From: Vombatus ursinus
Taxonomy: Eukaryota; Chordata; Mammalia; Diprotodontia; Vombatidae
Length of the DNA stretch: 64,000 bases
Direction of reading: 5' to 3'
Assembly: GCF_900497805.2 (NCBI RefSeq)
Contig: NW_020954556.1
Location: 62,860,937-62,924,936 of the forward strand
Shown: piece after piece, positions 1 to 11,935 of the stretch
How positions within the stretch are numbered: the stretch's first letter is position 1
Layout of the letters: the number at the start of each line of letters is the position of its first letter
Program-made: the position numbers and the translations under genes
Notes under the pieces: generated by a model
Seen by the model: the letters and a program-made list of their open reading frames with translations, nothing else
What the model was told of the DNA's origin: nothing
Database searches by the model: none

Positions 1-36
<36 letters not shown>

Positions 37-894
37 TGCTCATGATCTCAGCCAATTATTTGATTTTTAAACTCTTTGTTAAGGTAGGGGTCTGCTTCCA
101 GTGTGGAGAATGTACTGTCCCAAGCTTCAGGGATTTTGTGCAGCTGTTTTCAGAGATACTTCTAGGGATCTGTAAATGTTCAGTTCTTCCAAGCTGGTAT
201 GATAATAGATGAGGTGTTTACTCCTTTCCTGACCTGTGCTCTGGTCTATGAGTGACCTCAAGCACTCTTTTCTGCCTTGGAACTGTGAGGAGGATTCCCT
301 TTCCACCACCACCACCACAAGCTCCACCACACCAATGCTCCTCCTTGCCTCAGCACTACCTCCCAGAACTGTGACCCAGATCCAAGCATAGGCAAAGCAA
401 GAGAATCCTACCTCAGCGCCAGCAAAGAGATCCCTGCAATCCCCCTCTGATCAGCTGCTTGATTCTCCCCTCTGTCTGTGTGCCGAGAGCTCCAGAAGTA
501 GACACCACCCCAGGGCCATACTGGGACTGGGGCCAGACCAAGCTCCTCTCTCACTGTAGTCCACAGACCTTTCCTACTTCTAAGTTGTCTTTGGCATTTG
601 TGGGTTGAGAAGTCTGGAAACCACCATAACTCCCCTTGATTCAGTCCCCTGAAGCCTGCTCCACTGAGGCCTAGTCTTTGTGCCCACGATGAACTGTTTT
701 CTTCTCCCAGCCAGGTGCAATAGACCTTTCCAATCAACCATCCAGGTTGTCTTGGGCTAGAAATTTGTTTCTTTTTGTAGGTTCTGCTGCTCTAGAATTT
801 GTTTAGAGCCATTTTTTTTTTACAGGTATTGGAGGGATTTGGGGGAGAGCTCAAGCAAGTCACTGTTTTTACTCTGCCATCTGGGCTCTGCCCC
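1..894 (-). mobile_element. L1 LINE, 5' UTR, cut by window edge
   Basis: Read on the minus strand it begins near 894 with GGGGCAGAGCCCAGATGGCA and matches the 5' UTR of the L1 at 50.0-51.3 kb all the way to the A-run just before ORF1. The pure T-run at 1-30 is this A-run, longer here than in the other copy. The rest of the element, if present, is outside the window. The open frames here are in a 5' UTR and are not host genes. Confidence 0.88.
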
Positions 895-1071
895 TTCAAT
901 TATTTTCTTTTTTTTCCCCTAAGCATTTGGTAGCCTCCCTATCTTTCAGATATGTTAAAAATCAATCCATCAAAATGATGCACCCCCCCATCATAGGCTT
1001 CCTTTATGTTCAAATTCAGCGCTTTTCCTGTCTTTGTTTATTTTTAGTGCCATTTCTGATTCCCTTAATAG

Positions 1072-1250
1072 TCAATCAATAAGACTTTATTAAACATTTG
1101 CTATATGCCAAGCACTGTGCTAAGTTTTGGGGATACAAACAAAGGCAAAGGCAAATACATAATATCTTCTTCCATGCAGACCCTGTTCAAATGACCTCCA
1201 TGCAAATAACTATGTACATATGAGATACATGCAAAGTAGATGGAAGGTAC
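1072..1250 (-). mobile_element. L2 LINE 3' tail, antisense
   Basis: Starts AATCAATAAGACTTTATTAA and passes through ATGCCAAGCACTGTGCTAAG and GGGGATACAAAC, the reverse complement of the conserved L2 3' end (CAGTGCCTGGCACATAGTAGG...AATAAATG). Confidence 0.75.
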
Positions 1251-1984
1251 TTTCTCACACAGCACATTAGACACTTTGCTCTTAGAGTCTAAATATGGCA
1301 GCTTCACTGTCATTGATGAAGACAAGGGTATGTTATGGAAACATCAGCAGCTCATTTCCATTTTCTCTCTGTTCATGATCCTCCTTCCTTTCCCATCTTT
1401 TTTGCCCTCAGGAGGATCTGGCTCTATTAGGGGTGTTACCAAGCTCTCTGTAAGCCTATTTTCCCCATCCATTGTTTCATGTTGTTTTGTGAGGTGATAC
1501 TGCTTATACTTGCACATCTTTCCCTTCTCCTTTAAGCCTTTACAAGCAAAAGTTTGTATTTTAATCCAGTATTCTCTTGGCTGCTGTCGTTTTTGCAAGG
1601 ACATTAAGAGTTTACTGACTGAAATGATTTTTAGACTCTTTTGTTTTCTTCATTGCAGTGATTGATTTATATCAATTAAATTTCCTTAAGAAATAGTGAT
1701 AATCTGTCAAAATCTGTTCTTTTATTCATTTCTCATCTTTTGGTATTAACAATTTAAAAAAAATAGATCAGTTTGGAATTACCTAAATTACATCATATCT
1801 TCTCATTTTTATTCCTTCTACTTTTGACTTTTGCTCTAACAAATCAATGATCTGACTATACAAAGAGAGCTGATTTGGGAAATAACACTCACATGTGTAA
1901 TTAGTCATTTCTTATTTGTTAAAATATTATTAATTTCATTAATAGTGTTTAACTTAAACAAGAACTCCTGACATTGAAAAAGAA

Positions 1985-2165
1985 AACGAGGATGCTAGAT
2001 CGGCATGAGGCTTCTATGTAGTCTTTACGTTCTGGCAGGCCTGGTTTCTTATTTCCAAATCATGATTTTCATCAAATTTTATTCTTCTTCCGTTATTCCC
2101 ACATTTGCATTAAAGTCACTAAGTATTAAAATATATGTTATTCTATTAAAACCCAATAAAAGGGA
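1985..2165 (-). mobile_element. RTE-clade LINE fragment (endonuclease part)
   Basis: On the minus strand 2150-2100 translates to ILILSDFNA, the DFNA motif of AP-type endonucleases in RTE/BovB LINEs. The same motif region occurs at about 12870 in a longer copy. Short and old. Confidence 0.6.
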
Positions 2166-2870
2166 GTCCCTCCTGGAAGGGGGCATGAGGTTCCTTGTTT
2201 GCCTTTGCTTCCTGCCAGTGGATTCACCTACTGTAGATACCACTATAAACAACAAGTTTCAGCTCTGGTGCTCCTGGTTCATGCCTAAAGGAAGGGAACC
2301 ACCAAGGGGTTCCCATTGGGTGAAGGTAAACATGCTCAGTTCTTCAGATACTCACTGAGAAAGACTGTGCTGGCAGCAGGGAGTAATGGATTAGTCATAC
2401 TTTAATAGGACATAGAGAATACAGGGACAGTGCAGGGAATGGGATGGATGGTGGAAAGAGGCAGACAAATCTGAAACAGTGCAGTTTGGGAACTGAGTAG
2501 TGAAGGAAAGCACATAGCATGAGGAAGAGTCAGGGGAGAGAAAAGGTCACAGAGAGTCACTTACATAAATGCATATTGCATCTAGGCATAATGGGCTCAC
2601 AGTAGGTACAAGAGCACTCACGGAGCAGGATGTGCGGGTCATATTTTTATGGTTTTGGGGGGGGCAGACTATCCATACCACCTCAGGGTTTTATTTACAT
2701 CCTAGGCCATCTCCAGTTGTCTTGATTAATATCTGTCCACTGGATTCAGATGGCTCTAGAGGAGAAGGTGAGGCTGGTGACTTTGCACAGCCCTCCCTTA
2801 CTCAAATCAAAGTCAATTGCAAGTCATCATCTCCCTGATGTCATTATCCTCCTCAAGAAGGAAAAACAAA
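2166..2870. other. Unassigned stretch, probable old repeat
   Basis: No gene seen. The part 2700-2865 (GGCCATCTCCAGTTGTCTTG through CAAGTCATCATCTCCCTGAT) looks like a dispersed marsupial repeat I have seen in other marsupial sequence but cannot name. It ends in an A-rich, CA-rich tail near 2860-2885. Confidence 0.4.
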
Positions 2871-3412
2871 CCACACACACACACATCCCATACAGTCATC
2901 CTTTCCACATCTTGAGGGTTAGGGGCATGGCACTCCCTCCCCCCAATCTGGAAAATCCGTGTAAATTTTTTTGGCTCTCCCTTCGTAACAGAGAAGTGGT
3001 CTAGACTATTTTGGTATTAAAAGATAAAATATGTTGATATTATGCCATACTGCACATATATTTTATGAATTTTTGAGTTTCCAAACTTTTTCTGTGTTGT
3101 CTGCTGGTCTTCCCGTGTTGTCTGTGGCATCTGCAAAACTCCCAAAAATTCTCATTTAATTTCTTATCAGACCTGCAACATATATCAAAACCAATGAGGA
3201 AAGTCGTCATGTGGGAGGGATAATGGTATAATTTACATAACACTGAGCATGCTTGGAGCTTATCTGCAGTTTACAAACTGAGGGCTTAGGTTGGGGCCTA
3301 TCTAGCTTCTCTTAACTTAGTACATAGTCTTAGGATATAGCCTCAGTTAATTTATGAGACAGGTTTGCAGTCTCATCCATTATTTTTATGTTATATTAGC
3401 TACTTACATACT

Positions 3413-3460
3413 TACTATCTATCTATGTATGTGTGTGTATGTATATGTGTGTATATATAC

Positions 3461-3507
<47 letters not shown>

Positions 3508-3526
3508 CATACATATACATAATGAA
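3413..3526. repeat. Microsatellite (TG/CA/TA mixed)
   Basis: Alternating GTAT, GTGT, a pure CA tract near 3470-3492 and a TA tract near 3493-3508. Open frames across it are artefacts. Confidence 0.95.
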
Positions 3527-3960
3527 TGAAAGAGCATTTATTAGGTGCTTACTGTGTGCCAAGCCTTGTGTTAAGTTCTGGAGATACAAATGCAAACAAC
3601 CACGATAGTCTCTGCCCTTAAGGAGCTTACATTCTAATGAGAAGACAATACATTTAGGCCAGTGGTGGTGAGGGAGGATTTGGACAGGAAAGTCAGAGGA
3701 AGTGGTGATCAGAGTCATAGGGCAATTGACTGATACATTTGTTTATGGAATAGTGTCACTTTGATTACTGCTTTCAGAACTAGACTTGGAAAGGGGGTGG
3801 AAGCTACCAATGTGACAGTATGACACGGAGATGGTTGGAAAGTGGCATGATGGGCCTGGGTCCAGGCAAGATGAGGGGAATGCTCACAAATCCAAAGCCC
3901 AGAATCACAGAGATGAATTGGAGTGAAGAGAGGCAAGAACACAGGTGGAATGGATGAATG
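3523..3960 (-). mobile_element. L2 LINE 3' part, antisense
   Basis: Begins AATGAATGAAAGAGCATTTATTAGG, then GTGTGCCAAGCCTTGTGTTAAG, GGAGATACAAATG and CTTAAGGAGCTTACATTCTAATG, the antisense L2 tail order. The microsatellite directly upstream probably grew from the tail's end. Confidence 0.75.
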
Positions 3961-4559
3961 GGAAGTGGCATGCTAGGTCTTCTTAAATTCCAGTGCTCCT
4001 TTTACTATGCTACATTGCCTCTCCCCTATCCTCTCCCATTTTTTCTGGGATGTCCTGAGACAAGACTATTATTGCAGTGACACCCTTTCAGAAGCGTCAT
4101 AGAGTAGGAAATGTAGGAAGCCCTGGATGGGCAAATATACTGGGCAAGGGATAACTAAGTTCTGGAAAAATACAGGGAACATCAAAGAGCCTTCTACTCC
4201 TTGCCATGCTAACAGGCAAATTCCTGAGAGTATCATGCTCACCAGAATTACATTACCTGTAATTTTCTGTTCTCCAGGCTGTCTACCAATCTAGAACAGA
4301 ATTCAATTTTTAGGACACCTGATAAGACAGTATCTAGTCATAAAACAGAACCTAGAAACCTTCATTTTGAGCTAGCTAGCATATCACAATAAAATGTCAC
4401 TTAAAATGGCAAAGAAGCTGGGTCAAGTGCTAAGTTTTATGAAATACTGTAGTTTCCATTGAGCACAAACATTGTGATATGACAAAGCACATCTCTACTT
4501 GCAGACCACTGACCCATTTACTTTTTATATTAACTGGTGAGGTGGTCAGGGGGACTAGA

Positions 4560-4865
4560 AGAAGATAAAATTTCAACATATGGGATTTTTATTTGCAGAG
4601 TCTTATCAAGTTTGTAGAATTTTTGTAGAATTTATAGAACATTTGTATAATTTTTCTGTCTTAAACCTTTGCAACAGATGTTGGCACATATGCTTTAACT
4701 ATTTTCATGGTGAGCTGTTTACAAATTCCTATTTTATGAACACTGCTATGGGAAATGACCACGTATTTCTTAAAATGAAGTTCTTTATCTTTAGACACAT
4801 GATAAAAGCCAACTTTGTGAACTCCTTTATTGGCCTCTCCCGGCACAATCTCTGAGTCATCTTTT
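4560..4865 (-). mobile_element. RTE-clade LINE fragment (endonuclease N-terminus)
   Basis: The minus strand encodes LTMKIVKAYVPTSVA, equivalent to the endonuclease motif (IIQVYAPT) of RTE/BovB LINEs. It resembles, on the same strand, the RTE copy at 12.9-13.0 kb, which shares TGTAACAGATGTTTG-like sequence. Broken by stops. Confidence 0.65.
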
Positions 4866-4884
4866 CATGTAGCAGTAACTTATA

Positions 4885-5090
4885 GGATGCTAGATTTAGT
4901 TCTAGAAGAAATCTCAATGGTTTTATAGTCCAACCCCCTCATTTTACATATGAGGAATTGAGGCCCAGAGAGATTAAGTTCCTTGCCAAAGGTCACAATG
5001 GTGGTAATAAAAGGCAGACCCCAGGATTCAAACCCAGATCCTATGGCTGCAAATCCTACTCTCTTTTCACTGTGCCACATGACCTCCCAT
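4885..5090. repeat. MIR-type SINE fossil
   Basis: Contains CCCTCATTTTACATATGAGGAA, TTGAGGCCCAGAGAGATTAAG, GGTCACAATGG and GATTCAAACCCAGATCC, in the order of the MIR core and its associated 3' half. Confidence 0.75.
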
Positions 5091-5148
5091 ATTGGGCTAT
5101 GCTTGTGTATTCCTCCATCATATCTAACCTCACGTTAATTTTTCGTGC

Positions 5149-5232
5149 AGAAATGATAGATAAATAGATAGATGGAGAGATAAAGGGATAGACAGAAGGA
5201 TAAATGGATGGATAGAAGGAGAGATGGATAGA
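5149..5232. repeat. GATA/GGAT tetranucleotide repeat
   Basis: Imperfect repeats of GATA, GATG and GGAT units (ATAGATAGATGGAGAGATAA and following). Confidence 0.9.
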
Positions 5233-5699
5233 ACTCTCCTAAATATGATCAACGTCACTAATTAGTACTCCCACTACCATTTAACTAATTACATTTTATA
5301 AAGATCTATTTACTGAAAAGGTATAAAAAGAACAAAAATACCCAGAAATCCCCTCTCCCCTATACTATTTTAGTCCATGTGGAGTGGGCTCAAACTTAAA
5401 GAAGTTGCTTCAAAGCATTGCCCCCACTATTCACTTCAGAATGCAAGACAGCCTCTAAACAAGTTACTCTTTTGCCCTAGGATACTTCCATTAGGTTACA
5501 GGGCTGATCTATACAAGCAGGTTGGTCCTGGCACTTTCCTGGCATGCTGGGCTCAGCTGCCAGTGAACTCTGGTATGAACTCCCATCACTAGACATCTGT
5601 CTCTCCAAACTTTTAATGTACTCAAGATCAATTTTTCTTTATCCAAGAACAGGCCTACTTTTCTGGGAGTTTAGCTAGAAAAGGGAAAAGAGCTACATG

Positions 5700-7000
5700 A
5701 TGAGTTATTGTATTGAGGGGATGGCAGGATCATGTAAATTTTTTTTATATGAGGGAAACCTAGACATGTGTGTATGTATAGCAAAGCAGCCAATAGATAA
5801 GAAAAGATTGAAAATGAGAGAAATTAAAGAGACAAACTCCTTTAGAAGAAGAGAAAGGATGAGATCAAGAACATAATTAAAGGGATTGGCCTTAGCAAGG
5901 AGAAGAGATATCTCTTCCTCAGAGCCTAAAGCAAAGCATGAGAGAATGAGAGGCAATGTAGAAGCATTTTGATTTATAGAGTAAAGGAGAAGGAACTCAT
6001 GGTAAATTCCCCTATTTTCTCAACAAAGCAGTAGGCAAGGTCCTTTGCTGAGAGGGGAAAGAAATAGTGTAGGGACCATGGAGAAAAAAGAGAAGGGAGC
6101 CACTTTAGGGAAATGAATCAATTAGAAAAGAATAAAAGTTGCTTTATAGAAATCAGGGCCCAATGGAGGCTAAATAACCAAAAATATGAGTGGACTAAGT
6201 CTACACTACTGTGTGAATTTCTCTAGCAGCATTCAATAGCGCTCAGGTAGGATCAGAGAAGACAGAGGATGAGGGTAACCCAAGACTGGGGCTTGGTAAG
6301 GCATGACTACCTAGGACAAGGGGGCCAAAGATTTAAGTGTAGAGGACAGTGTAATGCTGAACTGGTCAACCACAGAAAGGAAAGAAAACAAGAGGGAGAA
6401 TAATAAGAGATGAGAGATTCTGGATGTCCTGGTGAGAACCAAAAATAGGTTTAGGAGTGAGGCAGAGAGAGAAATAGAAAGATAGGAGATGGGAATTTCA
6501 GTCAGGGGACTCACAGAAGAGGATTTTAAAGTTCAAGATAATCAAGATAGCATAAATCAGGATGATTAAGAGATCACTGTCCTTGTTGGTGAATGGTGTG
6601 GAGCTTATGGGAGTTGATAGAACTGATGAGCTGGTTGGACAGAATGTTTGGACACACAAAATTTGAGGGCCCAAGTTGGGATAGAGTAGAAGAATGTGAG
6701 CCATGTACTGAATTTCTTGAGAAAGGAGGGAGAAATATGCTGGGGGTGGGTAAGTGATTAAAACAATGATCTGGACAGGAATAATACAAATAGAAAGAGG
6801 GAACCTCAAAGAAGAAGTTACTGAATGATGGTAACAGAGTGAGCATGGGAAAGTGGCAATGGTGAACAAGGGCGATGCCTCTTACTCCACTGTGTGAGGG
6901 CCATGAGAGAAAGAGCAATCAGTATGGCAGGGAATGAGGTGTTTACTGGAGAAAGTCAGGAGAAACTCATCCAAGAGCATGTGAACATGGAAAGACTATA
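5700..7000 (-). mobile_element. L2-like LINE, endonuclease/RT linker, antisense
   Basis: Purine-rich on plus and pyrimidine-rich on minus. The minus strand near 6340 encodes STLKSLAPLS, and the same SSLKSLAPLS-like peptide occurs in the sense L2 at 61.2 kb. The peptide series (FSSVVDQFSITL and similar) is full of stops. The open frames at 6.3-6.9 kb belong to this fossil. Confidence 0.65.
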
Positions 7001-7055
7001 ACAGAAAGATTTATACAATAAAGTAGAGTTTGTTAACAATAGAACAGGGATCCTA

Positions 7056-7071
7056 TAATATATGTGTGTGT

Positions 7072-7115
<44 letters not shown>

Positions 7116-7125
7116 TGCACACATA
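7056..7125. repeat. Microsatellite (TG)n(TA)n
   Basis: A short TG tract runs into a long TA tract (7075-7108) and then CACATATATGC units. Confidence 0.95.
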
Positions 7126-7384
7126 TAAGAAGAAAGAAGAAGGCAGGGACTGGGGAGAGTTAGAGGAGAGATGAAAGGGGTAAGTGCTTAATTAATGTTT
7201 GTTGAATTGAATTGGTCATTCAGATTCTGACTGAAGACCGTAATAATGGGAAATCCACTATTTTCAAAGACAGCAAATTACACTTTTAGATACTCAGATA
7301 CACTTCCTCAATTTAGCTATAATATAAAATTTGTGGAGGGGATTAATGTAATATACAATATAATAAAAGTATGAAAAAGATTTA

Positions 7385-7570
7385 GAGCTGGGATTTTCAG
7401 ATAATCTTCTAGACTAACATCTTCATTTTGCAAATGAGCAAACTGAGATGCAGAGAGAGCAAGAGACTTTCCCAAGGTCATACTGGGAGTAAATGACACG
7501 ACCAAGATTTGAATGGAGGTCTTCTAACTCAAAATTCAGTGCACTTTTCATTGTAGCACACTGTACCCTA
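7385..7570. repeat. MIR-type SINE fossil
   Basis: AACATCTTCATTTTGCAAATGAG, CAAACTGAGATGCAGAGAGAG, CCCAAGGTCATACTGGGAGTAA and GATTTGAATGGAGGTC appear in MIR order. Confidence 0.75.
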
Positions 7571-8399
7571 TTGTGGAAGGCCCTGCATGTCAGAAAAAAA
7601 AGAATCTGAATTATACCCAGTGAGCTATAAGGAACCAGTAAAAGCTTCAGAGCAAACAAATGATGAGACTTACTTTTCTTACCTCACAGAGGGTTAACAA
7701 ATTAAATCCTGGAACAGTTCTTCATTTGTGTTGCTATGGTACTAATCATTTCTCATGAGTCTTATGCCAAATAACCCACCCTTGTACTAGTTCTGGAATT
7801 AAATGGTTGTGATTTACTCCAAGCCATCATTCACCCCCTTTAATCAGTACTGCTTGAGCAAAGGAGGATATTCTTTCAGTCAAAAATGATAAAGTCAGAG
7901 AGGCACTAGTACTAATATTTATGAAGTCATAAATGGAGTAGCAAAGGTGAACATGGGCTAAGTCACAGGATTATAGAATCTGAGAGACAGAATTCCAGCT
8001 TTGACATTGGTGCAACTGGCCAAGTCACATAAACCTGCAGACTCAGTATCCTCATTTGGAAAACCAAATAACTACTTTGTCTACCTTACCAGGTCATTTC
8101 TAATCAAAATTACATGACAGAAAGTGAAAGCTTTCCAGTAAACCTCAAATGACTACACACATCTAAGGTAGTAGTTTTCATTCTACCCAGTAACAATCAT
8201 CTTCTAAAAAAATTCTTAATGATGCATTTTGTTTTTATACAATATTCATTCCCCAATAACCCTTCCACCAATAGTAACTTCCTTACAAAAAAGGGGGCGG
8301 GGGGGGGGAAATCAGTCAAGCAAAACTGCCTGACAAAGCAATTGCAACAGAGTATTGTAAGATTCTGCATTTGGAGTACACCATTTCTTAGAGGAATAA

Positions 8400-8905
8400 A
8401 TTCAACTCAACAATTCAATAAGTATGCACTAAGTACCTTCTACAAATTGAGTACTGTGTTAGGCACTGGGGATTACAAAGATAAAAGATGAAGCATTCCT
8501 TGCCTACATTCTTTTGGGAGGAAACAACATAGATACAGAAAATTAAATATAAAATATAAACAAACTAATTTCCAGGGAAAGGATGTAAGTGAGTATCAGG
8601 GTAGGTCCTGTAGGAGGTATAACTTGAACCGAGCTTTGATAGAAGCCAGAAATCCTAAAAAGCAGGTAAAGAGGGAGTACATTCCAGGTGTGGAACGCAC
8701 AGAGACAAGAAGGCTGAATATTGTTCATGAGGAATAGCAAAAGGATCAATCTGGCTGGGCCACTGAGACAGGGGAGTAATGGGTAATTAGTCTGGAAAGA
8801 AAGGCTGAAGTCTTGTTGTGAAAGTCCTAAAATATCAAACAGAAGCCTTTGTATTTTGTCCCAGACACAACAGGGAGGCCTAATAAACCACAGGTCCCTA
8901 AGTCC
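8400..8905 (-). mobile_element. L2 LINE C-terminus and 3' UTR, antisense
   Basis: The plus strand starts with the antisense L2 tail (AATTCAATAAGTATGCACTA, TTAGGCACTGGGGATTACAAAG) and continues through the segment equivalent to the reverse-transcriptase C-terminus. The minus-strand open frame at 8543-8908 is this L2 remnant, with a FHTWNVLPLYL-like motif of the L2 tail end. Confidence 0.82.
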
Positions 8906-8975
8906 CAATCTGCTCCTTTTTTCACCCTACCAGGCTGTCTTCCTCTTTTAGTTCTCTTAGCCCAGCTGTCCCTAG

Positions 8976-9079
8976 GACATCAATAAGATCAATTTACTTT
9001 ACAGCATAACACCCTAGACCATGCTTTCTTCATAAAATGCTGTGTTACAGCTGTAAAGTAAATTGATCTTATTGGTGCC
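8976..9079. repeat. Perfect 24-bp inverted repeat, MITE-like palindrome
   Basis: Left arm 8981-9004 (CAATAAGATCAATTTACTTT, then ACAG) is the exact reverse complement of right arm 9051-9074. A 46-base spacer separates them, and the pairing goes on imperfectly inward (CATAACAC against GTGTTACAG) and outward (GGACAT against GGTGCC). It looks like a small palindromic MITE. I cannot name a family or point to a target duplication. Confidence 0.8.
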
Positions 9080-9169
9080 AGAGGGAAGGGCCTTGCTCAA
9101 GGCCACATAGCCAGTTGGGCAATTGATTCCTTTTCTCTGTGCTTCATTTTCCTCTTCTATAAGATAGGG

Positions 9170-9350
9170 ATAATTCATTCATTTAGTCATTCAACAAACA
9201 TTTATTAAATGACTGCTAAGTGAATAGCACTATACTAGAGGACTGGAGGAGATGCAAAATTTAGATAAGACATAGCTTGTGCCTTCATGGATCTCATAGT
9301 CCAATAAAAGTACAAGACATGCACACAGATGACCACATGATAAATAATAA
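9170..9350 (-). mobile_element. L2 LINE 3' tail, antisense
   Basis: TCATTCAACAAACATTTATTAA, then an ACTGCTAAGTGAATAGCACTA-like block and a GTGCCTTCATGGATCTCATAGT block, in antisense L2 order. A further piece of antisense L2 (GGAGGAGGCGGCTTTTCAGT) follows at 9600-9760 after a MIR. Confidence 0.7.
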
Positions 9351-9354
9351 TAAT

Positions 9355-9595
9355 AGTAACAATAATAATGGCTAGTATTTACATAGTGCTTTAAGGTTTT
9401 CAAAATGCTTTACAAATATTATCTCATATTATACTTATATATATTATATTATACTCTGGGAGGTAGATACTATTATTATCTTAATTTTATAAGAGAAAAC
9501 TGAGGCAAACAGATGTTAAGTGACTTGTTTGCATTTACACAACTACTAAGTGACTGAGGCCAGTTTTGAACTCAGGTCTTCTTGAGTATATTAGA
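9355..9595 (+). repeat. MIR SINE fossil
   Basis: TAGTATTTACATAGTGCTTTAAG, CAAAATGCTTTACAAATATTATC, GGGAGGTAGATACTATTATTATC, AACTGAGGCAAACAGATGTTAAG and TTTTGAACTCAGGTCTTCTTG: nearly full-length MIR, inside antisense L2. Confidence 0.88.
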
Positions 9596-10019
9596 GAAAG
9601 ACTGAACACAGTGCCATGTGAAATGTAAGAGGGAAATAATTTCTGTAAGGCAGATCAGGGAAAGTTCCTTGGAGGAGGCGGCTTTTCAGTTGGGCTTTAA
9701 AGGACAGGTAGAAATTCCTAGAGCCTTTCTGGTACACTAAACAGAAGCGATAATAGAGTTGTACTTCTTGCCCACAATAGGTCAGACACAGAAAGAGAAC
9801 ATGGTAAAAAATAATTGCTCATTGACTTCATTGAAGCCTCTAAATCAGAATCTTTCTAGTAGTACTTTTTGGTCTAGGTCACAGGAATTCTCAAATGACT
9901 TTGTCTTGAGACATAGGGAAGGGCTCAGATTTTGGTGCTATTCCTTGACCTTCCTATAGGACTTGCAAAGAAAGAGAGAGTTGCTCACTGTTACAAAACT
10001 ACACAGAATTGGAGAGTTG

Positions 10020-11200
10020 GAAGAGAATTCAGTAGCCAGCTAACCATAATGAAGAAGAATCCTCACTATAACATATTTAACAAGTAGGGAATTCAGCTTC
10101 TGATTAAAGACTTCCACTGAGGAGGAACTCACTACTTCCAGAAGCAACTACATGTTCCCTTTTGGACAGCTCCAATTATTAGGAGTTTCTCTCATCACAG
10201 CAATCCTAAATTTGCTTTTCTGTAACTTCCACCCATTGCTCCTGGTTCTTCCTTCTGGGGTCAAGCAGAACCAGTTTAATCTTCCTTCCACATGACAGCT
10301 TTTAAATGCTTGAATATAACTATCACATATGTTCCTCTAAACCTACTCTTCTCTAGGCTAAATATCCCCTGTTTCTTCAACTTATCCTCATATGCTATGG
10401 ATTCACTTCTAGATTTGTGTCATCTGAAAATGTGATAAGTATGATATCTATATCTTTACCCAAGTCACTAATAAAACTGTTTACATAGTTTAGAGTCAAG
10501 CATAGACCCCTGAAATACTCCACTAGAGACCTCCCTCTAAGTTGACATTAACTCATTAATTATTATTCCTTGTTGTTCAAACAGTTCTAAATCCAACTAA
10601 TGATATTATTGTCTGGCCAAAATCTATCCAACTTGTTCACATGGAGAACAAGAGAGATTCTGTCATGTATTTTTCTGGGGAAAAAAAGTAAATCATTTTA
10701 CAGCATTCCTCTAATATACTAGATAGGCAACCTTGTCAAATAAAAAAATGAGGTTATTCTAACATGACCTATTCTTGATGAAATCTTATGGCTCTTTTTG
10801 ATCACTATTTCTTTTTCAAAATATTTGGTAATATCCTTTTGATAATACATTCTAGAATGTTGCTAGGAACTGAAGTCATGTAAAATCTATCATTTCCTAA
10901 TTCCACTCTTTTCTCTTTTTTGAAAACGTGGACAATATTTGCCCTTCTCCAGTCTTGCAATATCTCTCCCATTGTTCACAATCTTTTAAAGAACACTGAC
11001 AATGGCTTAACAGTCTCATCCAACAGTTCTCTCAGTACCCTGGGATGTAATCCATCTGAGTCTAGAGGACTGAACTGATCAAGGGCAGCTAGGTGCTCTC
11101 TTATTATCTTCTTTCTTATCTTGGGTTTCATCTCTGCATTAGTCATTTTTGTTCTGTACTTCACAGTCCAAAGATTATTCTTCTTGGCAGAGAAAACAGA
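10020..11200 (-). mobile_element. L3/CR1 LINE, endonuclease-RT region, antisense
   Basis: The minus-strand frame at 11164-10976 encodes DGLHPRVLRELLDETVKPLS, the well-known CR1/L3 motif before the reverse transcriptase (DGIHPRVLRELADVVAKPLS in CR1). The plus strand then follows antisense CR1/L3 through TTGCCCTTCTCCAGTCTTGC, AACTTCCACCCATTGCTCCT and CTCTTCTCTAGGCTAAATAT. Old, with many indels. Confidence 0.88.
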
Positions 11201-11690
11201 AACAGAATAAGAGATGAGTAGCTCTGGCTTCTATCCATCATCTGCTGTTGCCAAGCTAGGAACTAGAGTAGATCTGCTGTTGCGTGACTAGTGAGAGCGG
11301 ATGCACTGACTCCTCCCCCAATCAGGGACTGGGTTTTAAGGCCTCCTTCCTCAGGAACATATTACCCTGGATTCTACTCAGTTCTGAGTCACTGCAACAG
11401 CACTATCACCCTTCATCACCATGGAGTCAGAATCCTAGAGAAGAAAGGCAATTGTTTGACTGGTTGGGGGGTGGGGAGTTCCCGGCCCCTACCCCTACCC
11501 CTACTAGACTCAGTTTGGCTATTTAAACTTACTGAGCTTCTGGGCCACCAAAATCTACTAACCTGGAGTCTACTGCTATTCTGAACTGAATCATTATAAC
11601 ATTCTTGAAACCCTCCATTGGGTTCTACCATTGAATACACAGGCAGGTGGGAATCTCTACTAACAGCGATGCTCCTGCTGTGGAGTGCTA
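11200..11690. other. Unassigned stretch
   Basis: No recognisable gene or named repeat. Short open frames of 80-113 codons lack family features. CCCCTACC repeated at about 11484-11503 resembles a telomere-like unit but is too short to matter. Confidence 0.4.
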
Positions 11691-11935
11691 CTAACATTGT
11701 GAGGCATAGAAGGTAGTGATTAACTTGAAGGTGAGAACAGCTGGGTTTGAATTCCACCTGTGTGATAAAGTCACTTAATAACCATAAGCCTCAGTTTCCT
11801 CATCTGTAAAATGAGGATAGTAACAGCTGTACCACCTACCTCACAGCATTATTGTGAGGCTCAAATAAGATATCATATATTAAGTGCTTTGCACACCCTG
11901 AAGCACTGCACAAATTTCAGTCATTAATATTAGTA
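11690..11935 (+). repeat. MIR SINE fossil
   Basis: GCTGGGTTTGAATTCCACC, AAGCCTCAGTTTCCTCATCTG, CTACCTCACAGCATTATTGTGAGG and AAGTGCTTTGCACACC follow the MIR consensus order closely. Confidence 0.88.

Noticed and set aside
2640-2870. Possible LTR at 2.2-2.9 kb suggested by AATAAAAGGG and a repeat-like 3' part
   Set aside because: No TG...CA ends, no polypurine tract and no second copy; left as unassigned.
3354-3718. Open frames of 84 and 99 codons at 3.4-3.7 kb
   Set aside because: They run through a TG/CA microsatellite (Tyr/Ile/His repeats) and an antisense L2 tail.
11484-11503. CCCCTACC repeats as an internal telomere-like tract
   Set aside because: Only about three units and not exact TTAGGG complements; too short to be a telomeric remnant.
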